Origin: Todiramphus chloris collaris
Taxonomy: Eukaryota; Chordata; Aves; Coraciiformes; Alcedinidae
Length of the DNA stretch: 64,000 bases
Reading direction: 5' to 3'
Assembly: GCA_025345505.1 (NCBI GenBank)
Contig: JANVCC010000020.1
Span: 53,930,716 to 53,994,715, forward strand
The notes below the pieces were generated by a model that was not told the origin of the DNA, ran no database searches, and saw only the letters and a program-made list of their open reading frames with translations. Every line of letters begins with the position of its first letter. Within the stretch, counting starts at the first letter, position 1. The position numbers and the translations under genes are program-made. Of this stretch, positions 12,627 to 24,330 are shown in pieces.

Positions 12627-14516
12627 AAAAAGACAAAGAGCTCTGGGTTGTATTTTTGAGCTTTGAATTACCTGGTGACTCTTCCAGAGGTTAGAAGTGA
12701 AGTTTTTGCCTGGCTTGCCTGCTGAATTAGTATTGGAGATTTGTGTGCATATCTGTGTTTGCTTACACAGCACTGGATTTATTCCTCCTGAACAGAAAGG
12801 CACAGTAATTTTAAGATTTTTCTCAAAAAAACCCCAAACAGTTTTAAAGTTTCTTAATGTAATGCAGGAGAGAGAGAACAACAAACAGATCCATGTGGAT
12901 CCTGCTTGCCTCTCCTGTAGTCATATCACTATCTGATTGATGAAAGTAATTTTTCTAAAGCCAGACCATTTCGTATGACTTTCTCAGAGCTTCAGTTTTC
13001 TCTGTTCTGCTTTTAAGTGTAAACACTACAATTATTTGCAGAGTATTACTGGTCATTTATGTTATCAATCTAATATTCTTGTATTATGCATCTCAATACC
13101 ACTATTAACTGTTTTGGGTCACTTCTTATCTGTGTACCAGAAAACTGCTTCGTGTTATTACTTATTGGTCATAATCAATTAGGGAAGATTTTTAGACTAT
13201 GGCAGTCTATATAAATACACTGGCAAAGTTCAGCTCCTATGATTTCTGACAATTAAATTGTTCTGTCACTTTGGGACCTTCATTAATCTCAACTTGTCAT
13301 CCTTGTTTATGCAGGTTATAATGGTCTATGTGTGTAAGTGAAATGAGATGCTAAAAGCCCTTGGCTGTTTAACTCTTTGATGACAGTTAAGCGATAAAAG
13401 TGAAGCAGGAATATATTGTTGAAGGGGAAAGTTGGGTTCGTTTTTTTTCATCCCCCAAAATAGCACCATGGAAATTATTGCACTGTTTAATGACTAGTGA
13501 TGAAGTAAGACAAGGGAAGGTTTTACAGAGGGGTGAAGAAAACTGAATTGATGGTACTGCTATCATAGTCCTTTGTGTGTCTGTATGAGTGCACATAGAA
13601 ATAAAGATATGGCAACATGGATTACTTTCTCTTCCAGGAAAGTGGTATCAAGACATCATGTTCCAGCAGAGGAACCTAACAGCCAGAGATTTTCAGATAA
13701 CATTGAGGAATTGGTGTAACTTGGATGAAGGATGTGGCTAAAGTCTCTTGAAACTTTGAGACATGGGTGTTATTGGTAGGCCCTTTGGTTTAGATAGTTC
13801 TGGCAGACTGATTATTTGGGGCCACTGCAGTCATGCTTCTGAGGACTTTAGGAAGTCAAAGTCCATTTACAGAATTGAATTTAGTATTTATGTTCCAGGG
13901 GGAGTTTATAATTTTCTTCTTTCTTAAATTATCTCCTAGATCACGAAGACCTACTTTCTTGTGTCTCCAAACACAGATGGTGGTTTATTACCTTCTTCCC
14001 TTTTCTGCATCTTTTAAGAAGGTTTTAAAAGTTTTTTTGGAGTGGTCACTCTACAGAACAAGCACTGTTACTTGTACCAGCCTCAGGCAGAGCTCCTCAC
14101 TGTCCCTTTCTCCTGGAGTGGACTCTCACTTTACAGCCCTTTGACCTATTATTGGATCCTCACCTGGCACCATGCACTGAACATACAGGTACCTTATATT
14201 CCATGCAGTTCATCAGTCCTATTGTTTTCTCTTGGGCAAGTGCCTGCTGAAATTGAAATCCAGCCTAGCAGATCTTTATTCTCATTTGCAACTATAAATG
14301 AGGGGCCAGGTCAAAGCAAGCAGTGCACTGTCCCATGCTGGCAAAGCTGGAGGTGAAGCACAGGTCTCCTGACCGGCTCAGAACATCCATGTATATGCAG
14401 CTGGCCAAGGTTAAAAAATAGGAATAGCTTTAGAGTTATCCATCTCAAATCTAAAAGGAGTGTAATGATATGCTATTCTCTTCACCCTGAGAAGCATACG
14501 AGTGACATCCTCTCTC
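12627..14516. other. Unique AT-rich non-coding sequence
   Basis: No gene is recognised. Frames such as 12462-12884 (minus, 140 codons) and 14042-14356 (plus, 104 codons) have no domain signal. I looked here for upstream parts of the L1-clade relic that begins near 14517 (endonuclease, early RT blocks) and did not find any. Confidence 0.5.
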
Positions 14517-14800
14517 TGAGCGCTAATTACCATAATTCTTAGACCAGAGAGAGATCCAGAACACTGCACAAATTATCACCCAATATCTTTAATAAATGTG
14601 GATGGTAAGTTACTTGCAAAGGTGCTGGTTAATAATCTGGAACACATATTCCCAGACCTAATTCATTTCAGTCAGGTGGGATTTATTAGGAATTGAACTG
14701 TCATGCAGTGGTATGAGACAACTCTTCAGTACAGTAAATTCACACAGAAGCAAAAGAGAAAGCTAGTGCATCTCATGGAGATATAAATGACTTAGACCAT
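14517..14800 (+). mobile_element. L1-clade LINE relic (reverse transcriptase fingers region)
   Basis: Reading from the GCG codon at 14520 gives 58 codons without a stop, up to the TGA at 14694-14696. The blocks, in order, are ALITIILRPERDPEHC, NYHPISLINVDGKLLAKVL and FPDLIHFSQVGFI. Their order and spacing match the segment just before the catalytic core in L1 and Tx1-L1 reverse transcriptases: the KPGKDP, YRPISLLN, KLLAKVLA and LIHPDQxGFI signature. CR1, RTE and R2 enzymes differ here; CR1/Jockey, for example, have no LIHxxQ. After the TGA, a weaker match continues to about 14770 (TLQ and QKQK blocks), with further stops. The element is a pseudogene fragment without its ends. L1-clade copies are not a normal component of bird genomes, which makes the position notable. 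The clade call comes from recognised motif patterns, not an alignment. Confidence 0.75.
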
Positions 14801-16939
14801 ACAGAGACAAGCTATTTCTGACTTTTCTATATTCTTGGCTATGGACAACTCTTTGACATTGTACAGGAAAAACCAGTCAATCTATTGTAGAAATGCCAAT
14901 GCCAGTGGGTTACTGGCCAGGCTTCCTAAGTTACAAAAAGGAGAAATGGCAAAGCTGCCCACCCATTTCTACTTGATCCAGAGTTCATATCATAACTGCA
15001 TTTCTTTTTTCTTTTATGAGATTAATTTATAAAGAAAGCCAAATCCCATGTGCTGCAGGGATGCCCATTTTGGATGTGGCTCCCCTTCTTCCTTGCCTAG
15101 AGAGGAAATAAAAGCATGGGCTCCCACCAAAGATGCCTCAGTGTGTGTGCCTAAAGTTCAGTAGGATAAATGCAAGTCTTGGAGGCAAACTGCCAGATGT
15201 CATTTGTTGAAGCTGCCTCTAGGATGCTCTGGAGCATGCCAACACATGTGTCAGGGCAGAATGAGAGTCAGGACAACTTTCCAATTTTTCTTGCTCCCAG
15301 AGACTCTCCAGGGGAAGCTGAGTTAAGGAATAGAGAAACAAAGACCATGAAAATGAGAGATTGGTATATTTTAGGTTCTAATGCTGAGGCAACTATAAAG
15401 CATCATTTATGTAATTTCACCTTAAATTTTGAACACAAAACAATATACATGACTTTTTAGGTACTTCAGCATGTGGTGAGGTGCACAGATCAGATGAAAA
15501 TGCTTGTGCTCGCTCCTGAAGCTGTGAGGACAGCATTACTACTTCTGCTTTGACAATGCCAGACGATCATATACTTTGGGAATGAGGTAAACCTTTAACG
15601 GGCTTTTTGAAATAGGCTTTTAAAAAGCCACATTGGATTTTACTCAAGATCATGCTAAGAAAATCTTGAGGTTAGGCAGTACATATCTGCCCACTGCCTT
15701 TGTACATACATATAAAATAAACAGACTGAAACATTTGTAGTGTTGGTTGCAAAATAAGTGATTCACCCTACAAAAGAGAAAAGCACTTGCCCAAATAAAT
15801 ATAACATAGCGGTGAAGCAGTGTTCTTGAAGTAACAACCCCACAAAGATTCTATTGCTTATATTCTTCTTATATTATCATCTTTCCATGAAGAGGCAGTT
15901 TACTTCGACTGACATCTATGGGGAAAGTACTTTTAGCATGTGTTTGTGTGTTGGCCAGTGTAACCAGATGCTGATGTCTAATACTTACCTATCAAAAGTG
16001 AAAAGACAGAATTGAATGTAATTTGAGAAGGGAACTCTAAAACAATTTTACTATGCAATGCAAAGGGTGGATATTCTTAACTTCCATTTCTTTGTAGTAA
16101 GACATAGAATTAAAGAGATGACATTGTTATATTAATTATCCTACCTGATATACGGTTTTCTGTTTTTTTCTTTTTACCCTCTGTTACAGCTTTACCTTAG
16201 AAACATTCTCCATCTTAATGTTCGCATCAGGCACTTTTGGTACTATGTAAATTACATTTAGTGCATAATTATGCACAGCAGCTATGTTGCATAAATAAAT
16301 TCTCATCAGTTTTGCATGTGAACCCTGAAATGAGCACACCTGTACTAGCTCAAGACCTGTATGCTGATTAATTGCACCAGGACCACTTAGCTTGGGTGAG
16401 ATTATGCACTGAGCTCTTCCACTTCCACGATCTGGTCTCTCATGTCTGCACATTACTGTCATCTTATAGATGTATATAGGGATATGTCAGAAAACAATTA
16501 CCACCCCTTCAAAAGTGGTCATAGAGAGTGTATCACAGTGGTGGTGCTCTCAGGAAGTGAAGAGGGGTCAGCTGAAGATGGACAGTTGAGACTTTCACTC
16601 AATTCACAGTTCCTTATAATACCTGGAAATTCACTTCACAAGATTATTTTTAAATCCTAGTTGAATGCAGTGTTTGAAATTATGTTTGTATGATCAATGG
16701 GTTTGATGAAAAATAGAAATTTTCATGTTTTGTCTTCCAAGAAGCAGTTTTCCAATTTTCATTCAGCACTTTTGAGGGAAAATTCCCATGTTCATAATGA
16801 ATTTTGGACATTTTGAAGATTAATTTGGAGAAAGGAAGGATGAAATGTGTAAAATGTGGCTCACAAGTCATTTATTTCTTGATTACATCCATCTAATATC
16901 CTCAGTGTGTATAAATCAGTTCAGTTTAGCAATACCAAT
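14801..16939. other. Unique non-coding sequence
   Basis: I see no gene and no clear repeat. Open frames at 14835-15032 and 15170-15460 lie downstream of the L1-clade relic, but they do not show the RT palm motifs expected if the element continued. Confidence 0.5.
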
Positions 16940-18330
16940 TAAACAAAATGTGGCTTTAAAATCTCACAGTATATTTAAATGAAATGAAATATTTAAATTT
17001 TTTTAATGAGCAGTCTCACATAATTAATTAGTTTTATGTTTTCCATCATCACCTAAATACAGAGACATACAGAGGCTAGCTAATGTGGATATAAAAATAT
17101 ATTTGTCTGTGTGTGTGCACTCACACGTCTCTGTATACAAACCACACACTTCTATGTCCCCACATGCAAAAACACATATGCACACATATATATATATGTA
17201 TATATATATACACGCATAAAATCACTGATGAAACTACTGGTGGCTATCTCTCCAGGCAAATAAGGCTCATAAATTGACACATTTTGCTTAATCTGTATGT
17301 AAAGCATGTTACACATCTCTGTTATAATGCAGACATCTTAACTTTAAATGAGATGAAAACAAACATAAAATTAGCACTTAGGGAACCCCCTGCCACTCAA
17401 TTTGTGCTGGGTTTAACACCTTCTTATTTTATATATCCTTCTACATAAACAGTTTTATATCAGCCCTTGATATGGTGCCTTCAAAGAATTAAATGTCGAG
17501 CTGTTTAAAAGCACTCATTAGCAGCTTTAATACAAAGGGGAGTATAGTTATTAGTAAAATCTTGTAAACCTAAAATACCCTTTGGGCCCAGTCATTTCTG
17601 TGTGAAATAACTCAATAAAAATATTATATTGTTAATCACAAAAACCTTCCAGGGAAATTCTAAGTCTGAGAAGAAATATAAACTGTACTGTTCCAAACAA
17701 AGAAGGAAAAGTGACCATCCACGTTAAAGCAAAGCCATAAAGAATCCCAAGAAGAATATATTCATTGATAAAATGCAGCTTGTTTCCTAGTGAGGGTTTT
17801 TGCAATCTGTAACCTTATGCACATATAACAACAAACATATATTAATGGTGCTTAGTTTGTAGACAGCAAGATATTTATTAAATTAACATTTCATTCCTTT
17901 CAATAATATGCAACAATGGCAAGGCTTTTTCAAAAAGTAGCTTTTGGTAGTGGTATGACAGTAATTAAATCTATATTTATTTTTGTACAATGAAAATTAT
18001 ATACCTGTATATACACCTCTAATGGATGTACCGTTACAGATATTTATTTATTTATTGGGATCGATCTCACCTAGATTTTCTTTTTAGAAAACTATATATG
18101 TGCACATAATTTTGTTTGATAAATTTCAAATTATGTTTGGCAGTGCTGAGCTCAACTCCTTTCAGTACATCAAATGTGTTTTATGTTAATAGCTAATATT
18201 TATGATGCAGGTAAATACTTATATTCTTAAACATTTAAAAATTACACGAATTCCAACATTATTAAGGAGTTAGTGTTTCTAATTTATACAATGTATTATA
18301 GCTGAGTGGAACTAGATAACAGAAGAAACA
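16940..18330. other. AT-rich, TAAT-motif-rich block; candidate conserved non-coding sequence
   Basis: A 1.4 kb stretch with no repeat except a TA/TATG tract at 17175-17213. It is dense in homeodomain-type TAAT/ATTA cores, for example ATAATTAATTAG near 17020, CTCATTAGCAGCTTTAATAC near 17514 and TATATTAATGG near 17837. No coding frame is present. The texture resembles vertebrate conserved non-coding elements, but high AT content alone raises TAAT counts, so this is only a candidate. Confidence 0.25.
17175..17213. repeat. TA/TATG-rich simple repeat
   Basis: Alternating purine-pyrimidine tract (ACACATATATATATATGTATATATATATAC type), unstable and easily unpaired. Confidence 0.85.
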
Positions 18331-19219
18331 TGCTTAAGTATAGAGAAAATCTTTTGACTGACAGGTAACGCTTAAAGATAAAATACTAAGAATCTCAGAT
18401 GCTAAAAAAAATAAAAAGACATAAGACATTGCTTTTTATAGTTTGTGAGTGGTTTCATGAAATAGAACTGAAGACTTTCACCTTAAAAAGCCAACTTTCT
18501 ACTAGTGTTTCCATGAAAGGTGTTTGAACAGTACTTTTAATTTTAAATTTCAGAGGGGAAATTCTGAGGTATTTCCCTTCTGAAATTATTTTTATGTAAG
18601 TTTTACATGTCATCATGCAAAATCATTATTTTAATCCAGTATAGTCTTTCTACTTGCCTTTCCCAGGAAAAAGAGAATGGAAAAAAAAAGTTGGGCATGC
18701 ATATTTCAACCAGTGTCAGAGTAATGATCATTTGCTGGTCTTAGTCCTAGAAGATTTTTTAAATTTTTTTTTTTTAAGGAAAAGTAAATAAGGATAGCTT
18801 CTAATATTTAAGGACAATTTTAAGTAGAAATTTCTCCAAATGAGCAATATCAATCCTTTCCAGCTACAGGCTACTATGAGAAACAGATTTATTCAAAACC
18901 CCATTATATTTGCTGTGAATATATTTTTAATGTATTTCTCTAACATGAAAGAACTGGCCAGAGCTTAAACACTTTTTTTTTTTATGTCATGTTTTACTTT
19001 TTACGGTGTTTTATGTTACAACCTAATTAGTATCTTACAGTGCCCTTACATGTACTTAGGGTGTAGGATTTCACTAAATACACTGAACATTTTATTTTGG
19101 GGGACCTCCGTGACACAGGCTAAGCAGTTTTAAGCAGGCTAAGAATATGTTTCCAGTCAGTCAAGCCTCTAGAGATAGGTTATCCACCTCTGGCTAATGC
19201 ACTGCTATAAAACCTTCAC
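18331..19219. other. AT-rich non-coding sequence
   Basis: No gene, RNA or repeat is recognised. There are poly-T patches near 18766 and 18973. Confidence 0.5.
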
Positions 19220-20560
19220 CGTTTCTGACTGCGTGATACAGTCTGTTATTAAACTCCTAACCGTGCACAGCCGCAGGATTCAGAAGTGGGGGGAGGGAGG
19301 CAATTATTTCCAGTACTTCATAAAGCCTACTTTAGCAAATTATATGAAGATTAACTAATAGCAGCCCTAGCATTGTATGGCTGGCCAAATTAGGTATGAC
19401 TTATCAGACCAGTGCTTCACTGGCTGCTCTTTTGAGCCTGCCTTTGTAGAGGAGGTCTTTGCTGGCCACTGGTTCAATAGATGATGAACCAGGACTGATA
19501 CTTGGGTTGCACCACAACAATAGAGAGATGAAGTGAGTGGTGCTTTCAGCTCCTCTGTAAACCGTTTTGGAAAGCCGGTGAGGTCTCTGAGCATCGACGG
19601 TTTCCCTGCTGAGAATTAAATGTGCCTGCACAAAGACAGCACATCCCACAAATCAAAAGCAGCGTGCGTGGAGAAGGGGCAAATGATGGGAAGCACAATC
19701 TGAAGTGCCGTGATGGATTAGGGAGAGTGCCTTGTGAATGCCTCCTTTTCTGAAGGGGAGATAATCGGTCAATCTCAACAGGGCAATTCTGTCAGAGCAC
19801 ACCACGCCAGGGTCCCCATCATCCTCTTTGGTTTTTTATCTGTCCTGTGGAGGGCACCAGCATTCAATGGCAGTCACTACACCAGGCACTTGATGAGAAG
19901 CTGAGGACAGATATTTGGGCACATTTCAGAAAGGGACTGTCTTTTGCCTTCTCTGCAAAATGACTGTATTATCTTCCAGCTTTGGAGAGCTAAGAAGAAG
20001 CAGCCTGGGATGTTTTGGAAAGGCTAACTTGAACACTCTAACCTTGCAGTAATAAAATGCAAGATAAATTGTTCATGTTTAAAACATCTTGAGATTCAAA
20101 TGGGGCAAGCTTGGTTGGAGGCAGAGCACTTACTGGGGTAGGAGGGCTTCCCAGGAAGAAAACCTAGACTAGAGAAATATAGGCTTAAATGGGATATATG
20201 TTTAACCATGAAGGGATAGCCCTGCTCTCCCTACAAAGACCTTTCATTTCCATCTGGAATGAGTATAAGATAACCTAGTCAGACCAGCCTCTCAGTCACC
20301 AATCAAAACACCGACTCTTGACATTTGCCTAATTATCTTTTCTCATCATCAGTCATCTCTTGAAGTCTTTACTTCATTCAGATGCCAGGTATTTCCGAAA
20401 TTAATCATGTCATTGAAAGCGGCATCTTTTCATGTAAATGGACTTTATTATCTGGATCGAAAAGCTCCCCCCCCTCCTCCTTTGAGCTGCAAAAGCGCAT
20501 TTGTAGGGAAAGTGTCTGAAATCTGACATGCTGCCTTCTCAAGAAAGATTCGTAGTGGTG
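19220..20560. promoter_or_regulatory. Candidate conserved regulatory block with retained CpGs
   Basis: About 1.3 kb of repeat-free, mixed-composition sequence with far more CpG dinucleotides than the surrounding kilobases, for example near 19225, 19252, 19562, 19574, 19596, 19662, 19711, 19767, 20395, 20418 and 20457. Motif-like words include CCGAAATTAATCATGTCATT (20394-20413), ATGTAAAT (20434) and TTTATTATC (20445). Retained CpGs and homeodomain/POU-type motifs in a gene desert are typical of developmental enhancers. This is inference from texture; no conservation data were available. Two overlapping minus-strand frames (19367-19649) look non-coding. Confidence 0.3.
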
Positions 20561-21649
20561 ACCTCCCAGCAAGAGCTAAGCATCCGTCACTAGGAGTGTA
20601 TGTGTGTGCTGCTTGCACCCTTGGGGTGGATGCATGCTAATTTGCCCCATTGTTTCAGGGTGAGTGGCTTTCCAGCACTTCTCAACAAAGCCTCTTTGCA
20701 TAAGCTTCTGTGTGTACAATTATTTTATGTTCACATCATTCCATCATCCTATCTCTATTCCTGATATAAGAGGGGATGGAAACGTCTTTGTTTTCTTGTT
20801 ATACTGGGGATTACAGGCTGGATTTAGCATGTTAGCAAGGACACTCCTCTTGCATTAAATCCCATTTGACAAATGTTTGGGACCATAGATCAGCCCGTTG
20901 CAGTGCTCATCCTAGCTTTAACTTTCAAACGGGCACTATCTTCAAACCATGTTGATTCAACAAGAAACCAATTCACAGCAACTGACTGTGAATGCCAAGT
21001 GTTGCAGAGATGGATTAGAAGTGAAAATGAGAGGAGTACTCAAGAATGTTATTGAAGACTTGGTAGAAGAATGAATTCATTTTGCTCATTAAACTTGTAT
21101 TTTCATGAATTTTGTGATGAGCAGGATTGAGAGTAAGTCAGCACTGATAATGCTGCATTTTAGATAGCTCACTTTTTAAGTTTGTGGTGGTGTGTTTATA
21201 AACATCTTTCAAAAACAGTCTGTTAATTTATACCCACTGAGCTTCCATCCTGGACCACCTGAGGACAACAGTATTAATTGCTGGCAAACTCTGTGCTTAA
21301 ATCAAAAAAGTGAACTTGGACATCATCTGACTGATAGGGAGAAGCAGAATGAGTCACTCTGTCTATACTGTAAAGTCCTAAAAGTTTTTAGCATAGTCAA
21401 ACCAGGCTCGATCTGAAAGAAGCAACAAGTATATTAGAAAGTTTTCAGTGTCATGTGTATTGTGTGATAGTCGGGTTCAGTATTCCCTGGTAACAATTTA
21501 AGAGCATGAACAGACCAAAAGTTTTTTGTTTTGTTTTTGTTTTTTTAATAACAGGCATTCTGTTATCTATCAGCAAAGATAGCAATGAATATTTAGACAT
21601 AATGCATAGACAATACATTGTTGCATTCTAAAGACAGAAAGAGACAATG
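20561..21649. other. Unique non-coding sequence
   Basis: No gene or repeat is recognised. Open frames here are 60-74 codons long and featureless. Confidence 0.5.
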
Positions 21650-22600
21650 CCATTATCTGGTTTGCCTTTCTGCCTAGTAAAGGCCACAGAACTCCTTGAA
21701 GATTTTATATGATGCTACATCTTTTAGCAGACCTTCCAAAGCTGATGTTAAAATACCATGATGGTGAAGCCATCACAATATCCAGTAAACTGCTCCCATT
21801 GCTAACAGCTCTCTCACAGTTTAAAGAATTCCCCTTAATTTTTGGCATGAATTCATCTAGCTTCAACCTCAGGACATTAGATCTTGTTTTACATATGTCT
21901 TTGTTAAACTGAAGAGCTCTCCATCAAATTTCTGTTTCTTGTGAAGGTTCTTGTATACTTGGTCAAGTCACTCCTTAACCTTTTCTATATTAAGCTAAAC
22001 AGTGTGAGCTTCTTGAGCCTCTCACAACTGTTTTCTAATCCTCCCAATGTTTTCTAGTCCTTTAGCCATTCTCTTGGCTCTTCTCTCTAATTTATCAACA
22101 ACCTCTTGAAACATAGGCACCAGAACTGGATTCACTATTCCATTAGTAGTCACACCAGTGCCACAGACAAAGATAATATTACCTTGGGCATCTAGGCTAT
22201 ATCCCCCTGTTTACATATCCTAAGGACTGATGTTACCCTTCCAGCTAGAGAGCTAAAGTGTAGCTGAGCATCCACCATCCTGTCATGTTCTTTCTGGAGC
22301 CATTTCTTTTCAGGAAAGAGTCATCCTCTTCCGTAACTATTCCCTACAATCTATTTACCTGAAGTTATCATTCTACACTTCCCCTGGCTTATTGTTTCCT
22401 TTCTGCATCGGTGACTTGCCGTCTCTATTTACTGCTGTCCCAGTTTGTGTCAGCAGCAACTTCATCTTTTCTAACAAGTGTTGAAAACATTAAACAGCAT
22501 CCATCCATCCAAGAAATAATGCTCAGTTCCCAAATCCTTGATAACAATTCCCCATATAATGTGAAAGATTACCAGTTGCCCTCCTCCTCATTCCTTACTA
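21650..22600 (-). mobile_element. Ancient CR1 (L3-like) LINE, long and highly decayed
   Basis: The plus strand reads as the reverse complement of about 950 bases of an old CR1 element known across amniotes, with the 3' end on the left. Landmarks from left to right are: CTGCCTAGTAAAGGCCACAG (21672); a dozen loosely matching blocks including CTAGCTTCAACCTCAGGACA (21858); GGTCAAGTCACTCCTTAACC (21961); TTGGCTCTTCTCTCTAATTT (22074); GGCACCAGAACTGGATTCAC (22116); CACACCAGTGCCACAGAC (22150); and GTGTCAGCAGCAACTTCATC (22448), which lies opposite the coding part of the RT. Order and spacing agree with the family. All frames are broken. The element is decayed far more than the CR1 copies at 8290, 58332 and 60037. 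Confidence 0.85.
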
Positions 22601-23570
22601 AGAAAATCATGCACTACAAACCACAGAGAAGAGACAATATCCTTAACTCTGCCCCAGAAAAATCTGGGGGATTTTTCATCCTTGTTTTTCTTTCTACACT
22701 GTCCTGAGAAAGTACATATACCTGGTTTCAGAGAAGAGATACTGGGAAACTATCATCTCTACCAAGGAAGATTTCGAGCTCTCATGTGCCTGAAGAAATT
22801 AGGTGTGTTAATGCCAAGACGTATTTCACCAGGTGAAGGCTGTTTATAGGAGGACCAATGTTTGTATCTCTGCATTTAGATCTGTTGTGTTGTACCTTGC
22901 TGCTGTGCCATTCTGCAATCAACAGGTTGCATGGTGTTTGTTATTTATTGTTAATTATTATTATTATTATCATCATTATTAAAGTGGTGTTACTTTGGTA
23001 CTAAAGTGATGGGTAGAAGCCATTTGTATGAGTAATGGTTATAGGCTCAGACTAAGGATTTTCAAAAAGTAAAAACAATTTTAAAACCTCACCAGTTTTA
23101 AATTATTTATTGCTATGAGTGCATTTAAATGGCTTTCCCTGTAGTAGCCATAACATTTATTTTTCTCAATAGTTTTCAGTAGTTCTGGGAACTGTTTTTC
23201 ACAGAAGTGTCTAATTATTATCACTAGCAATTAAATTTATTTATTATGTTCTGATGTTGTTGAAGGAACTTCTCATGCCATTGGCATGCTCTCTTGTCCA
23301 CTCTCACCAAAGACAAATGGAAGTATAATGAAACTGCAAAATAAAATTGTCAATGTTGACATTGTTTCTCTTTCATAGAGCAGTTTGTAACCATCTATAC
23401 TACCCCCTATCCCCCCCCCCCAGGTTGAAATGATTGGGCTTGATTTCTATTTTGCAGTTTTTGAACATGCACTTTTTTTGCCTTGGTCTCTTCTACTCTC
23501 TCTTTTTTTTAATTCCTTCCTATCCATGATGTATTGTTTGTGTTCTGATAACTTTTCAAGAAAGCTTGCA
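22601..23570. other. Unique AT-rich non-coding sequence
   Basis: Contains an imperfect (TTA)n patch near 22945-22982 and a run of 11 C at 23411-23421. No gene is seen. Confidence 0.5.
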
Positions 23571-23612
23571 GAACATTAGCTACAGACTTGATCTTAGCCT
23601 TTTTAGCCAGAA
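23571..23612 (-). ncRNA. Possible U2 snRNA-like fragment (pseudogene)
   Basis: On the minus strand, 23599-23586 reads GGCTAAGATCAAGT, identical to 14 bases of U2 snRNA next to its branch-point recognition sequence. The match is extended on both sides by partial similarity: GTAG followed by TGTTC downstream, with a two-base insertion, and GGCT upstream. The rest of U2 is not recognisable. It could be the remains of a truncated U2 retrocopy or a chance match. It is certainly not a functional snRNA gene. Confidence 0.3.
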
Positions 23613-24029
23613 TTTGTCCTTTCCCTGAGGCAATCTGTAAAGAAATGGTGCAGTGGAAAAAAATTTAAAAAAAAATGAACAAGTGAAAAATAATTCTCCA
23701 CAACAAAGAAAACGTTAAAATAGTCATCCCTTTTGGTAACAAAATATAAAGAGACTTTTTTTAAAAAAAGAAGAGGAGAAAGGGAATTTTAAAATTTTCA
23801 GTTTTGATGGAAAAAAATGAGAAGTTCTGAACTATCAGGAGCAGGTTTACAGAAAGGTGGGGTTCTGAGGTGGGTAGGAAAAAACCAAAAGCACGGGGAA
23901 GGTTGGAGGAAAAAGAAAATCTTTAAATGGCAATTCTTTTTTTCTAGCCCTGGCTTTCTGCCCTTCTTTCATAGAGCAGCAGGACACACAAGGGGTTAAA
24001 GGTCCAGGAAGAGAGCTAGCAAAGAAAAA
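23613..24029. other. A/T-tract-rich non-coding sequence
   Basis: Several A- and T-rich tracts (near 23660, 23757 and 23812) and no recognisable gene. Confidence 0.5.
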
Positions 24030-24330
24030 TCCCTCCGTTAATTGATCTGCCTGTTTGGTGACGAGGGCCAGCTGAAGCTTGTCAGGAACTGTATGAGCTG
24101 AATCAAGCTTGGGGCCCTAAGTAAAATACAGACACCTGGAGTGAGGAGGGGCTGGCTCGCTCTGTGTGCAGCTATTCAGTTGTTCTTTTAATGTAGGCAG
24201 CGAAGGGAAAGGGTCAAGCAGTGCTGAGCCTGAGCTTGAGGGATGTCAAATAGTTTTTCCACTGAAAAGAAACAAGGCTAAAGCCTGTTAATGGCATCTA
24301 ATGCTATTATTGTAGGAGGCTGTGTATACT
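24030..24330. promoter_or_regulatory. Candidate conserved non-coding element
   Basis: Complex, repeat-free sequence between A/T-rich flanks. It contains GTTAATTGATCTG near 24037, a CpG-bearing GGTGACGAGGGCCAGC near 24056, two AAGCTT-centred words (24075 and 24105) and TTAATGGCATCTAATGC near 24288. The contrast with the flanks suggests constraint, but this is a visual judgement only. Confidence 0.22.

Noticed and set aside
14835..15460. Downstream continuation of the L1-clade relic
   Set aside because: I looked for palm-domain motifs such as the YADD box in all plus frames and did not find them.
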